21,397 bases of DNA from a virus: IMG/VR virus record IMGVR_UViG_3300036820_000618, positions 1 to 21,397 of that record, one strand, 5' to 3'. This document shows, piece after piece, positions 6,178-12,357 of the stretch. A program made the position numbers and the translations under genes. Numbering within the stretch: position 1 is the first letter of the stretch; the number at the start of each line of letters is the position of its first letter. The notes under the pieces were generated by a model. The model was not told the origin of the DNA. It saw nothing but the letters and a program-made list of their open reading frames with translations, and made no database searches.

Positions 6178-6806
6178 CTGATGCCGGTACCCCCCCCGCC
6201 CTTCCGCGTGGATTTCAGGTAGGGCGGATCTACGTAGAGCAGCACATCAGCACTGCGTCCGTACCACTCGATCAGGTCAATCGCCGGGCGGCATTCCAGC
6301 GATACATGATGTATGCGTTCCGCTACCGAAGCCATACGCGTAACGTAAGAGCTTAGGTAGTCAGGCATGCCGAAATTAGATCCTGACGCCGTCACGAAGT
6401 GACGCCATCCGGTGCTGCACAACGTTCCTGCGCGACCTTGCGTGAGCCTGACCCAGACGCGGCGGGCGACTTCTAGTTCATCGGCAGGCGCCTCTACATC
6501 AGCGTCATCGAATTCACTGAGCGAATGCGGGGTCAGCGCGCAGGAGCGCGCTAGGTCTGCAGGGTGATCTCGCAGAACACGCCAGAACGTAACAAGAGCC
6601 TTGTCCAGGTCATTGACTGTCTCCATGTCAGACGGCAGCTTGCCCAGCAGCACCGCAAGCGATCCGCAGTAGGGTTCTACATAGTGGCTATGGGCAGGCA
6701 GGAGAGCAGCAATCCGGCTCGCGAGTATTGTCTTGCCACCAAAATAGATCAGAGGCGGCTTGAGGGGAACACCTCCAGCGGATGTCGTCGCGCTCCCGTC
6801 ATTCAT
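6174..6806 (-). CDS. N-terminal part of a split Dam-type adenine methyltransferase
   Basis: D12-class DNA N6-adenine methyltransferase, N-terminal and central parts. Motif I region PPLIYFGGKTILASRIA binds S-adenosylmethionine, EPYCGSLAVLL and METVNDLD follow, then the target recognition region, and YVDPPYLKSTR carries the catalytic DPPY (about residues 190-200). The frame then enters GGGGTG and stops at TGA, 14 residues after DPPY, well short of a normal member of about 270-300 residues. The missing C-terminal strands are encoded in the -1 frame at 5899-6177. The start at 6806 overlaps the upstream stop as ATGA. Such phage enzymes commonly protect adenine-containing restriction sites or regulate expression; the target, GATC or other, cannot be inferred with confidence. 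Confidence 0.85.
   Translation of the reverse strand: MNDGSATTSAGGVPLKPPLIYFGGKTILASRIAALLPAHSHYVEPYCGSLAVLLGKLPSDMETVNDLDKALVTFWRVLRDHPADLARSCALTPHSLSEFDDADVEAPADELEVARRVWVRLTQGRAGTLCSTGWRHFVTASGSNFGMPDYLSSYVTRMASVAERIHHVSLECRPAIDLIEWYGRSADVLLYVDPPYLKSTRKGGGGTGIR
6190..6197 (-). other. G8 homopolymer: candidate -1 frameshift or phase-variation site
   Basis: The minus strand reads AAGGGC, then eight G, then TACC, right at the point where methyltransferase homology moves from one frame to the next. In the zero frame the codons are GGC GGG GGG GGT and the protein ends 5 codons later. A -1 slip of the two GGG-paired tRNAs, polymerase slippage adding one G, or a genome with nine G would all give GGGGYRHQMSESDH and a full-length enzyme. 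A missed base in the assembly at this homopolymer is an equally simple explanation. Confidence 0.75.
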
Positions 6807-7279
6807 TGCGCCTCTTTCCCAGCGCCACTCACACCAAATGCGCCAGCACCCGGTCCGGGCAGGTCCTCGTCAAGCAGGTGCAGGCCGTACCCCCCGAGCA
6901 TTCCGCGGATTTCCGTCAGGGCGTGCTGGCCGAGGCCCTTGTTCTCCGGCCTCAGCAGGTCCGCTGCTGAACGCCCGCTCAGCGCGCGGAGGGTGTAGAT
7001 CCCCGCCTGGAACAGCGCCGTCTTCGTGCGGGTGCACAGGGCCGTGGCATAGGGGGAAAGGTCCAGCACATCCGGTTCCGGCACCAGGCCGTGCGCGGCC
7101 AGCACGAGCACGATCTCCGCTCCGGTGGCGCCCCAGAAGTCGGGAGCGATCTCGATCAGGTCGGCAACCGTGATGGCGCCGGCCTTCGCGACCGCTCTCT
7201 GTGTTGCCCGCACCAGATCCGTCCGCTCCCGGCCGGTCCACAGCGACCCGAACGGCCGGGACAGGATGTCATCGCTCAT
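6803..7279 (-). CDS. Phage protein with two RNA polymerase alpha-CTD-like modules
   Basis: A 158-residue protein. Residues about 72-135 closely resemble the C-terminal domain of bacterial RNA polymerase alpha: DLSPYATALCTRTKTALFQA, then GIYTLRALSG, a LLRPENKGLG turn and QHALTEIRGMLGGYGL, the helix-hairpin-helix that in alpha binds UP-element DNA and activators. Residues about 20-66 form a second, more diverged module of the same plan (ATQRAVAKAGAITVADLIEI, ending VLVLAAHGL), shared with the protein at 5448-5852. No alpha N-terminal dimerisation domain is present, so it cannot assemble into polymerase like alpha. It is coupled to dnaB upstream (ATGA at 7276-7279) and to the methyltransferase downstream. 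It may bind phage DNA or contact host sigma or activators; both are inference. Confidence 0.8.
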   Translation of the reverse strand: MSDDILSRPFGSLWTGRERTDLVRATQRAVAKAGAITVADLIEIAPDFWGATGAEIVLVLAAHGLVPEPDVLDLSPYATALCTRTKTALFQAGIYTLRALSGRSAADLLRPENKGLGQHALTEIRGMLGGYGLHLLDEDLPGPGAGAFGVSGAGKEAQ

Positions 7280-8700
7280 CGCCGTGCCGCCGCTTGTGCG
7301 GGATCCCAGGTGCCGTCCTCGCCCGAGCCCCGCGCTGGCGGGCGGCTCATATGCGCCGGGGCCATATCCACGAAGCGGCTGTAGTGGCCCTGGAACGCTA
7401 CGGTCACCGTCGCCGTCGGCCCGTTCCTGTGCTTGGCCACGATCAGGTCCGCCTCGCCAGCCCGAGGCGACTCCTTCTCATAGGCGTCTTCCCGGTGCAG
7501 GAGAATTACGAGATCGCTATCCTGTTCGATGCTGCCACTCTCGCGCAAATCGGACATCAGTGGCTTCTTGTCGGTGCGCTGCTCGGGCCCGCGGTTGAGC
7601 TGGGAGATGGCGATCAGCGGCACCTCAAGTTCCTTGGCCAGGACCTTGAGCGACCGCGACATCTCGGACACTTCCTGCTGCCGGTTCTCTGCGCGCTTCG
7701 GCGACGACATCAGCTGGAGGTAGTCGACAATGACGAGCTTCAATCCGTGCTGAGCCTTCAGGCGGCGGCACTTTGACATGATGCCCGGCACGGTGATAGC
7801 GGGGGTCTCGTCAATGAACAGCGGCGCATCGGAGACCTCGGGCGACTTGTCCGCCAGGCGCGACCAGTCCTGGTCGGTCATCTGGCCGGTGCGCATTGAG
7901 TGGAGCAGGATATGGGCGTGCGCCGAGAGAATGCGCATCATCAGCTCATCCCGGCTCATCTCCAGGCTGAAAATGGCAGTCGGCAGGCCGTGCTTAATGG
8001 CTGCCGCCCGCGCCACATCTACTGCCAGGGTCGATTTTCCCAAAGCGGGCCGGCCGGCTATGACGATCATCTGGCCTGGGTGCAGGCCGTTAGTGAGCGC
8101 GTCCAGATCGGAGAAGCCGGTGGGAACGCCCTTGATCCCGCCTCCCCGGGCGACCATCTCCATCCAGTCCACGGTGCCGGGCAGGATCTCGGCCGCCGAC
8201 TGGTAGGCGCTGGTGTCCTGGCCCTGGGCGACGGCCATCACCTCGGCCATGGACCGGTCAACGCGCGCATCGGCATCGGTGCCGGCCGCGTAGCCGAACT
8301 GCACGATGCGCGTGCCCGCCTCGACCAGGCGGCGGGAGACAGCGTGCTCACGGACGATGCGCGCGTAGTAGCCGGCGTTGGCGGCGGTGGGGACGGAGGC
8401 GATCAGCGTGTGCAGGTACGGCCCGCCGCCCACCCGGCTGAGTTCGCCGCGCCTGGTCAGCTCGTTCGCTACCGAGATCGCGTCTACGGGCTCGCCGCGG
8501 CCGTACAGGTCGAGGACGGCCTCGTGGATCAGCTGGTGCGCGGGCCGGTAGTGATCGGTAGGCCGGATCACCTCGATCACATCTGAGATGGCGTCCTCCG
8601 ACAGCAGCATGCCGCCGAGCGCGCACTGCTCCGCGGCCACGTCATGCGGCGGCGTGCGGTCAAAGGCGTCCTCGGCCGGGCAGTCCAGGGTGACCGTCAT
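7276..8700 (-). CDS. dnaB: DnaB-type replicative DNA helicase
   Basis: Hexameric 5'-3' helicase that unwinds the replication fork. The 474-residue product has the standard DnaB layout: N-terminal domain (HDVAAEQCALGGMLLSEDAI, residues 19-38), linker, then the RecA-like ATPase domain with Walker A GRPALGKST (216-224), FSLEMSRDEL (244-253), Walker B VIVDYLQLM (323-331) and ISQLNRGPEQR (365-375). No intein is present. The C-terminal tail after FVDMAPAHMSRP is low complexity. A strong GGAGGAGGG precedes the ATG, which also overlaps the stop of a 29-codon mini-gene. It lies downstream of the initiator and loader genes, so the phage carries its own helicase loading system. Confidence 0.97.
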   Translation of the reverse strand: MTVTLDCPAEDAFDRTPPHDVAAEQCALGGMLLSEDAISDVIEVIRPTDHYRPAHQLIHEAVLDLYGRGEPVDAISVANELTRRGELSRVGGGPYLHTLIASVPTAANAGYYARIVREHAVSRRLVEAGTRIVQFGYAAGTDADARVDRSMAEVMAVAQGQDTSAYQSAAEILPGTVDWMEMVARGGGIKGVPTGFSDLDALTNGLHPGQMIVIAGRPALGKSTLAVDVARAAAIKHGLPTAIFSLEMSRDELMMRILSAHAHILLHSMRTGQMTDQDWSRLADKSPEVSDAPLFIDETPAITVPGIMSKCRRLKAQHGLKLVIVDYLQLMSSPKRAENRQQEVSEMSRSLKVLAKELEVPLIAISQLNRGPEQRTDKKPLMSDLRESGSIEQDSDLVILLHREDAYEKESPRAGEADLIVAKHRNGPTATVTVAFQGHYSRFVDMAPAHMSRPPARGSGEDGTWDPAQAAARR

Positions 8701-8786
8701 GGTCCCTCCTCCAGCATGATCATCGCTTTCGCGGCAAGGCCTGCGACGCGGCGCATGTCTTGCCTGCTCGGGTCACCTGCGGTCAT
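8697..8786 (-). CDS. 29-residue mini-gene coupled at both ends
   Basis: A short frame, MTAGDPSRQDMRRVAGL then AAKAMIMLEEGP, fits exactly between the upstream orphan gene and dnaB. Its ATG overlaps the upstream stop (ATGA, 8783-8786) and its own TGA overlaps the dnaB ATG (ATGA, 8697-8700). The sequence would form one amphipathic helix (RRVAGLAAKAMIMLEE). The dnaB ribosome binding site GGAGGAGGG lies inside its last codons. The exact double coupling argues that it is translated, either for its product or to carry ribosomes across to dnaB. No family is recognised. Confidence 0.6.
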   Translation of the reverse strand: MTAGDPSRQDMRRVAGLAAKAMIMLEEGP

Positions 8787-9106
8787 GACTGCGCCGCCTC
8801 CAGGACGAGCTCGAACTGCAGCGCCTCAACAGGCAGCGACCGGTGGAACCGGCGGGCAAGTTCGGCGGCATCCCAGGGCAGTTCGCCATCGACCCTGATC
8901 TCTCCGGCGAGCCAGGTGGTCACCATCCGGCTGACGGGGTACACCTCTACGTCCCCGGCCAGCCCAGGCACGCTGTCGGCGATAGCCAGGGACAGCGGGT
9001 TGCGGGTGATGGAGCCGCAGGCGCCGGCCGCGATGTGCGTCGTGGTCACGCTGACGGTGATCTTCATGCCGTGCACGCTTCCCCGGTGGCTGCTCCTGCA
9101 GGTCAC
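8783..9106 (-). CDS. Small phage hypothetical protein upstream of dnaB
   Basis: A 107-residue protein of unknown function. From residue 14 it reads as a beta-rich domain (MKITVSVTTTHIAAGACGS), followed by SLAIADSVPGLAGDVEVYPV, SRMVTTWLAGEIRVDGELPW and a helical C-terminus (DAAELARRFHRSL and ALQFELVLEAAQ). I place the start at 9106, where ATG overlaps the loader stop as ATGA and GGGGAG lies seven bases upstream; the ATG at 9067 would remove 13 poorly structured residues and is possible. It sits between the helicase loader and the helicase, so a part in replication is plausible from position only. No transmembrane segment, signal peptide or cysteine cluster was seen. Confidence 0.75.
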   Translation of the reverse strand: MTCRSSHRGSVHGMKITVSVTTTHIAAGACGSITRNPLSLAIADSVPGLAGDVEVYPVSRMVTTWLAGEIRVDGELPWDAAELARRFHRSLPVEALQFELVLEAAQS

Positions 9107-9825
9107 CGGGATATCTCCCCGCGGCGCTGGTCAGGGCCTATAATCGGCACCACTGCCGCCATCGCGCCGATCCTGGAATTGATGCGCTCGCCCAGGTACT
9201 CCGGGAGGGTCGGTCCTCCCGCCCCGGGCTCACTGAGCGGCCCCTCCTCCGGACGGCGGGGCAGCAGGTTCGATATGAAGATCGTCCGCAGCACGTGCTG
9301 GTACCGGTAATCGACCAGACGCCAGAACGCCTCGCCTGTCCACTCAGATTCCTTGGCCACGCCGACATCGTCCAGGATCAAGAGGCCAGCGGTGGCAAGC
9401 GTCCTGTACTCAGCCTCGGGGTCGACGGCCGGACGGGGCCGCAGGCGTGCGTAGTAGTCGACCTGCGTCACGTACTGCCAATTGCACCGCAGACCGCAGG
9501 CCGCCAGACCGCGGATGGCGCCGAACGCCTGGTGCGTCTTGCCGCGGCCAGGCAATCCGAGCAGGAGCAAGGACCGCCCCCTGGGCCAGGCCGGGTACAC
9601 GCCCCGGTGTGCATAAGCCTCGCGCACGCCCTCGCGCATCCAGGTGAGCACATCGTCCTCTTCAGGCAGGGCATCGGCGAACAGCGCCGGGATGCGCGCA
9701 CGCACGATATCGGCGGTCTCGTCGTTGTACTCGGTCTGCAGGTACCTCGATACCCACTGAGCTTCTTCAGCGGGAAAGCACACGCTGTCCAGGAAAGCGT
9801 TCCGCCATTCCGTGATCTTGGTCAT
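9103..9825 (-). CDS. DnaC/DnaI-like AAA+ helicase loader
   Basis: A 240-residue AAA+ ATPase of the DnaC/IstB type that loads the DnaB helicase on DNA opened by the initiator. Walker A GLPGRGKTH (90-98), Walker B LLILDDVG (148-155), a sensor 1 segment TIFISNLLPR with Asn186, and LGERINSRIG (211-220) with candidate arginine finger and sensor 2 residues are all in order. The first 80 residues, poorly conserved in such loaders, should contact the helicase. No transposase is adjacent, which argues against an IstB role. The start overlaps the initiator stop (ATGA) and the stop overlaps the next orphan gene; dnaB follows two frames later. Confidence 0.88.
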   Translation of the reverse strand: MTKITEWRNAFLDSVCFPAEEAQWVSRYLQTEYNDETADIVRARIPALFADALPEEDDVLTWMREGVREAYAHRGVYPAWPRGRSLLLLGLPGRGKTHQAFGAIRGLAACGLRCNWQYVTQVDYYARLRPRPAVDPEAEYRTLATAGLLILDDVGVAKESEWTGEAFWRLVDYRYQHVLRTIFISNLLPRRPEEGPLSEPGAGGPTLPEYLGERINSRIGAMAAVVPIIGPDQRRGEISR

Positions 9826-10883
9826 GCTGCCCCCAAGGGCTGTCTGTAGAGATTCTGGTCTTGCGGAGGTTCGTACGGAGTGTGCCTACTTCCGTTCGAG
9901 CGACGGTGTGCGTCCTGGCCGTGGAGTATGCGCTGGAAATTCTGCACCGACGGAAACACGTCCCCCAGTGCCTGCAGCGTGCTCTGCACTTCCTGGGGTG
10001 TCGCGCCGCCCTGAAGCGCGGCGAGGATTATGTTGTCGCGCAGCCCGGGGAACTTAGTTCCGACGATCGGCCCGCGGTGCTTGCACAGCTCCCACCACCA
10101 CACCGCGATCTTCTGGGCTTGATCGAACAGGACCTGGTCTTCGGGTGTGCGCTCCTTGCGCCGAGACCTGGGCTCCGTTCCAGCACGGGATGCCTGGGTG
10201 TCCTTCTCGCCGTTCTGAGACGACGCAGTCGGCTCAGAACGGAACCCAGGTTGTTCTGAGGGTAGTTCCAAGGATGTTTTGGGTTGCATAACTGTGCAAC
10301 CCACCCCCCTTGCATCTGATGCAACCCACCCCCCTTGCATTTCCGGGTCCTGCCCGTGGGTGGGTTGCAAAACTCCACCCTGTGCGACCTGGGCAATACC
10401 GGACGCAGGGTCACTGCCTGGATCAGCTTGGGCAGAGGGTTGCATAACGCCACCCTCTGCCACCAGCGGGGTCTCGCTAATCTTGTCCCGCCGGACTGCG
10501 GCGCTGGCCAGTCCGCCAGCGGAGCCGAACGATGCTGCAGCCATCCGTCCTGCGCTGGGCCGGTACTCGGCGGCCCAGCGCAGGCGCGTCTCCTCAGTCA
10601 GGGCGATGTCGTAGACGACGGGCCGGGACGCTGGCGGACGTGTTTTCCAGTAGTCCGAGATCGCATTCTGGTTGCCCTCGCGGAGCCAGCCAGTCTCCAG
10701 CAGTTGAGCGACATGGCGCCGTACGGTGGTCCTATCGCGGCGCGTCGATTCGGCAAGTTGTTTCGCGGTCGCCCAAGCGCAGTGGCCGTCGTCGTTGACG
10801 AAATCCGCATAGGTGATCAGGATGAGCTTGGATACGGGGTCAAGCGGAACTTTCAGGGCATACGACGTAACAGTCAGGCTCAC
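9822..10883 (-). CDS. Replication initiator-like winged-helix protein
   Basis: A 353-residue protein with a GTG start that overlaps the preceding stop as GTGA. Residues 10-70 form a winged helix-turn-helix: DPVSKLILITYADFVNDDG, then WATAKQLAESTRRDRTTVRR and HVAQLLETGWL. This is the type found at the N-terminus of phage and plasmid initiators. The middle (about 115-245) is low complexity and contains GGVMQP, GGVLQP and MQGGW repeats. The C-terminal part (about 250-325) has a helical, Trp-rich segment (KIAVWWWELCKHRG) and a possible helicase loader contact. Followed directly by the DnaC-like loader, it resembles the lambda O/P or DnaD arrangement. Its own gene carries a cluster of DNA repeats at 10281-10448, so the origin may lie inside it. 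Confidence 0.8.
   Translation of the reverse strand: MSLTVTSYALKVPLDPVSKLILITYADFVNDDGHCAWATAKQLAESTRRDRTTVRRHVAQLLETGWLREGNQNAISDYWKTRPPASRPVVYDIALTEETRLRWAAEYRPSAGRMAAASFGSAGGLASAAVRRDKISETPLVAEGGVMQPSAQADPGSDPASGIAQVAQGGVLQPTHGQDPEMQGGWVASDARGVGCTVMQPKTSLELPSEQPGFRSEPTASSQNGEKDTQASRAGTEPRSRRKERTPEDQVLFDQAQKIAVWWWELCKHRGPIVGTKFPGLRDNIILAALQGGATPQEVQSTLQALGDVFPSVQNFQRILHGQDAHRRSNGSRHTPYEPPQDQNLYRQPLGAA
10281..10448. repeat. Iteron-like repeat cluster inside the initiator gene (candidate origin)
   Basis: The octamer GGGTTGCA occurs five times in 168 bp: plus orientation at 10281-10288, 10362-10369 and 10437-10444, minus orientation at 10295-10302 and 10320-10327. Two copies lie in an identical 21-bp unit that begins TGCAACCCACCCC (10295-10315 and 10320-10340; period 25). 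GGGTTGCATAAC recurs at 10281-10292 and 10437-10448. The 25-nt period changes the reading frame, so the identity is not explained by protein repeats. The minus strand also has G-runs (GGGGGGTGGG twice). Initiator binding sites within the initiator gene are known from lambda O. Confidence 0.75.
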
Positions 10884-11083
10884 GATGACACCGGACCTTC
10901 GTCATAGCGGTGCCCGTAAGCTGCCGTCCAGGCCTCGTTCAGCGCATGCCCGATTGCCTCGCGGACCACTGTGTCGTCATCTGCGATCCTGGCTGTCTCG
11001 CGCCGAAACCAAGCTGCTACTTCAGCCTCGGTCCGCATCTTCGACATGTTCGCGACGGTCCAGCGTATTGAAGCGGAGGCCAT
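10880..11083 (-). CDS. Small helical hypothetical protein, first gene of the replication operon
   Basis: A 67-residue protein with no recognised family: a short N-terminal part (MASASIRWTVANMSKM), then a predicted helix pair (EAEVAAWFRRETARIADDDT and VVREAIGHALNEAWTAAYGH). I chose ATG 11083 because GGAGG lies about seven bases upstream. The frame stays open to a GTG at 11164, which would add DRDRDADRIGKLVSGESG and more; that GTG has GAGGAG twelve bases away, so the longer form cannot be excluded. The stop overlaps the GTG of the initiator gene. As the first gene after the control region, it heads the run of 16 coupled frames. Confidence 0.65.
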   Translation of the reverse strand: MASASIRWTVANMSKMRTEAEVAAWFRRETARIADDDTVVREAIGHALNEAWTAAYGHRYDEGPVSS

Positions 11084-11384
11084 GGCGCCCTCCGCACTGA
11101 GCAGGACCCCCGATTCCCCGCTCACAAGCTTTCCGATCCGATCAGCGTCACGATCACGGTCCACATGGGTACGCTCTCCTCTGGAAGAAAGCCGGCCAAG
11201 CCCCGCAGAAACTCAGGCCAGTAACAGATTCCGGCCTGTAGTTACTCCCGGCCTGTGTTAGGATAAGGCATGTAGTCGGAACGATGCAAGCCCGGCCTGG
11301 AACCGGGCCTGATGGTCGTGTAGGCTTTAGTTGGGGCAAAACGATCATGTGGCACATTAGTGACGAGGAAGGTGAGCGGCGCTG
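11084..11384. promoter_or_regulatory. Divergent control region between the replication operon and a plus-strand regulator
   Basis: About 300 bp with no convincing gene. On the minus strand a weak promoter can be proposed: TTGCAT (11289-11284), an 18-bp spacer, TATCCT (11265-11260). On the plus strand TAGGAT (11259-11264) and TAGGCT (11321-11326) resemble actinobacterial -10 boxes but lack good -35 boxes. GGCCTG/CAGGCC elements recur at 11215-11220, 11233-11238, 11250-11255 and 11294-11299; the first two form an inverted repeat around GTAACAG, so they are operator candidates. A 14-codon frame (ATG 11166, stop 11122) follows GAGGAG but is too short to judge. The region must supply the start for the 16-frame operon. 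Confidence 0.5.
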
Positions 11385-11723
11385 ATGACTGCGGTGACCG
11401 AAAATCGGCAGGGTCCGATCGCCGAGATCCTGGCAGCCCGTGAGCGCCTGGAGCAGGCGCGGACGCAGGGAACGGAACTCCGGCGCATCTATGTGGACCG
11501 ATCGAAGGCGCAACTCGGCCAGAAGATCGTCGTCGCCCGGGTGGGCGGCACGAAGCAGACGCAGATCCAGGAAGAACTCGGCCTGAAGAGCCGCGACGAT
11601 GTCCGCATCCTTGAGGTTGCGTACCGTAAGTGGATCGCAGAGCATCCTGACGACGACTTGCGCAGGGATGCAGACTGGCCGGCGATCCTGCAGCAGGCTG
11701 GCTTTCTGCAGATGGCCAGCTGA
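11385..11723 (+). CDS. Plus-strand helix-turn-helix-like protein, possible regulator
   Basis: A 112-residue protein, one of only two genes on the plus strand. It begins with a long helix (IAEILAARERLEQARTQGTE), continues with ELRRIYVDRSKAQL, and has a helix-turn-helix-like segment (TKQTQIQEELGLKS, then RDDVRILEVAYRKWI) at about residues 58-85, followed by an acidic stretch and ADWPAILQQAGFL. Third codon positions are strongly G/C, as in the minus-strand genes, while the opposite frames look like shadows, which supports this strand. GAGGAAGG lies about 12 bases before the ATG, so the ribosome site is not ideal. It is divergent from the replication operon and ends 8 nt before the stop of the convergent minus gene. 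A repressor or activator of the operon is a reasonable inference, no more. Confidence 0.7.
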   Translation: MTAVTENRQGPIAEILAARERLEQARTQGTELRRIYVDRSKAQLGQKIVVARVGGTKQTQIQEELGLKSRDDVRILEVAYRKWIAEHPDDDLRRDADWPAILQQAGFLQMAS

Positions 11724-11731
11724 CCCGGGTT

Positions 11732-12172
11732 TCATTTCCCCCACCCCCCTGGTCCGGCATAGGCGGCAGCGTCCAGCACAGCCTGCGCAGCCGTCTGTGC
11801 GGTGTCAAAGCACCGGCAGGCGTAGGGAGACTCATCGCCGACGGCTCCCTTGCAGCCGCCGACATGCATGAACTCACCCAGGATCCAGTCGACGGTCTCG
11901 TTCCACTCCTCGCCCTTCGCGTGCAGCATGTCCGCATAAGGGCGCATGGTCTCGGGGCTGGCCAGGGTGAGGTAGCGGGCGATTCCGGTAGCGCCCTGCC
12001 TGGCGTCGCCTTCGTAGCACTCGGCCGTCAGCGTGCCGTCAGCGCTCATCACCCGCTGCGGGTACTGGGCCCGGCCCTGGGGGAAGTACTGCCAGTACCC
12101 TTGCGGGACGATCCTGATGGCCTCATGCAGCAAGTCGGCGGCGCGCAGCATGATGTTGCGGTCGTCGCTCAT
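11732..12172 (-). CDS. Phage hypothetical protein
   Basis: A 146-residue protein of unknown function: MSDDRNIMLRAADLLHEAIR, an aromatic and basic segment (GYWQYFPQGRAQYPQRV), a central part with ATGIARYLTLASPETMRPYA and EEWNETVDWILGEFMHVG, and a Cys-containing stretch (CKGAVGDESPYACRCF) before a helical end. The central Ala/Leu-rich helix followed by conserved Trp and Asp resembles small orphan proteins of actinobacterial phages, from general memory rather than a named family. Its ATG overlaps the membrane protein stop as ATGA. It is the last gene of the block that starts at 13096 and stops 8 nt from the convergent regulator, with no clear terminator between. Confidence 0.75.
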   Translation of the reverse strand: MSDDRNIMLRAADLLHEAIRIVPQGYWQYFPQGRAQYPQRVMSADGTLTAECYEGDARQGATGIARYLTLASPETMRPYADMLHAKGEEWNETVDWILGEFMHVGGCKGAVGDESPYACRCFDTAQTAAQAVLDAAAYAGPGGWGK

Positions 12173-12357
12173 GGCGTCCTCCTGGGCATGAACAGCAGCA
12201 CGAGCAGAGCGTCAGCTGCCGCCACGATGGTGCCGATGAAGATCAGCGAGCTTGCCTGCGGCCCGTACAGGAACTCCAGGCCAGCGCGGGCCCACCAGAT
12301 GACGACACTGCTCGCGATCACGATCAGGCAGGCGGAGCGGATGATGAACCTCAGCAT
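12169..12357 (-). CDS. Small membrane protein with two transmembrane segments
   Basis: A 62-residue protein with two hydrophobic spans: FIIRSACLIVIASSVVIWWA (about residues 4-23) and SSLIFIGTIVAAADALLVLL (about 35-55), ending in a basic PRRTP tail. The ATG at 12357 is preferred because it overlaps the upstream stop by 7 bp; an in-frame extension upstream is Arg/Gly-rich and is overlap with the neighbouring gene. Size and topology would fit a holin-like or other small phage membrane protein, but no endolysin is nearby and the neighbours are orphan genes, so I do not assign lysis. Confidence 0.7.
   Translation of the reverse strand: MLRFIIRSACLIVIASSVVIWWARAGLEFLYGPQASSLIFIGTIVAAADALLVLLFMPRRTP

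Noticed and set aside
9103-9825. IstB transposition helper rather than helicase loader
   Set aside because: No transposase or terminal inverted repeats nearby, and the gene is coupled to an initiator and close to dnaB.
10281-10448. Repeats explained as protein repeats in the initiator linker
   Set aside because: The 25-nt period is not a multiple of three, and copies are in both orientations, so the DNA rather than the peptide is repeated.
11122-11166. 14-codon frame MWTVIVTLIGSESL after GAGGAG
   Set aside because: Too short to support without conservation; noted only as a possible leader in the control region.
11154-11937. Two overlapping minus-strand frames opposite the plus-strand regulator
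   Set aside because: Their translations are shadow-like and lack a ribosome site; the plus-strand frame has the expected third-position G/C bias.
12169-12357. Holin assignment for the two-span membrane protein
   Set aside because: No endolysin or other lysis gene nearby; size and topology alone are insufficient.
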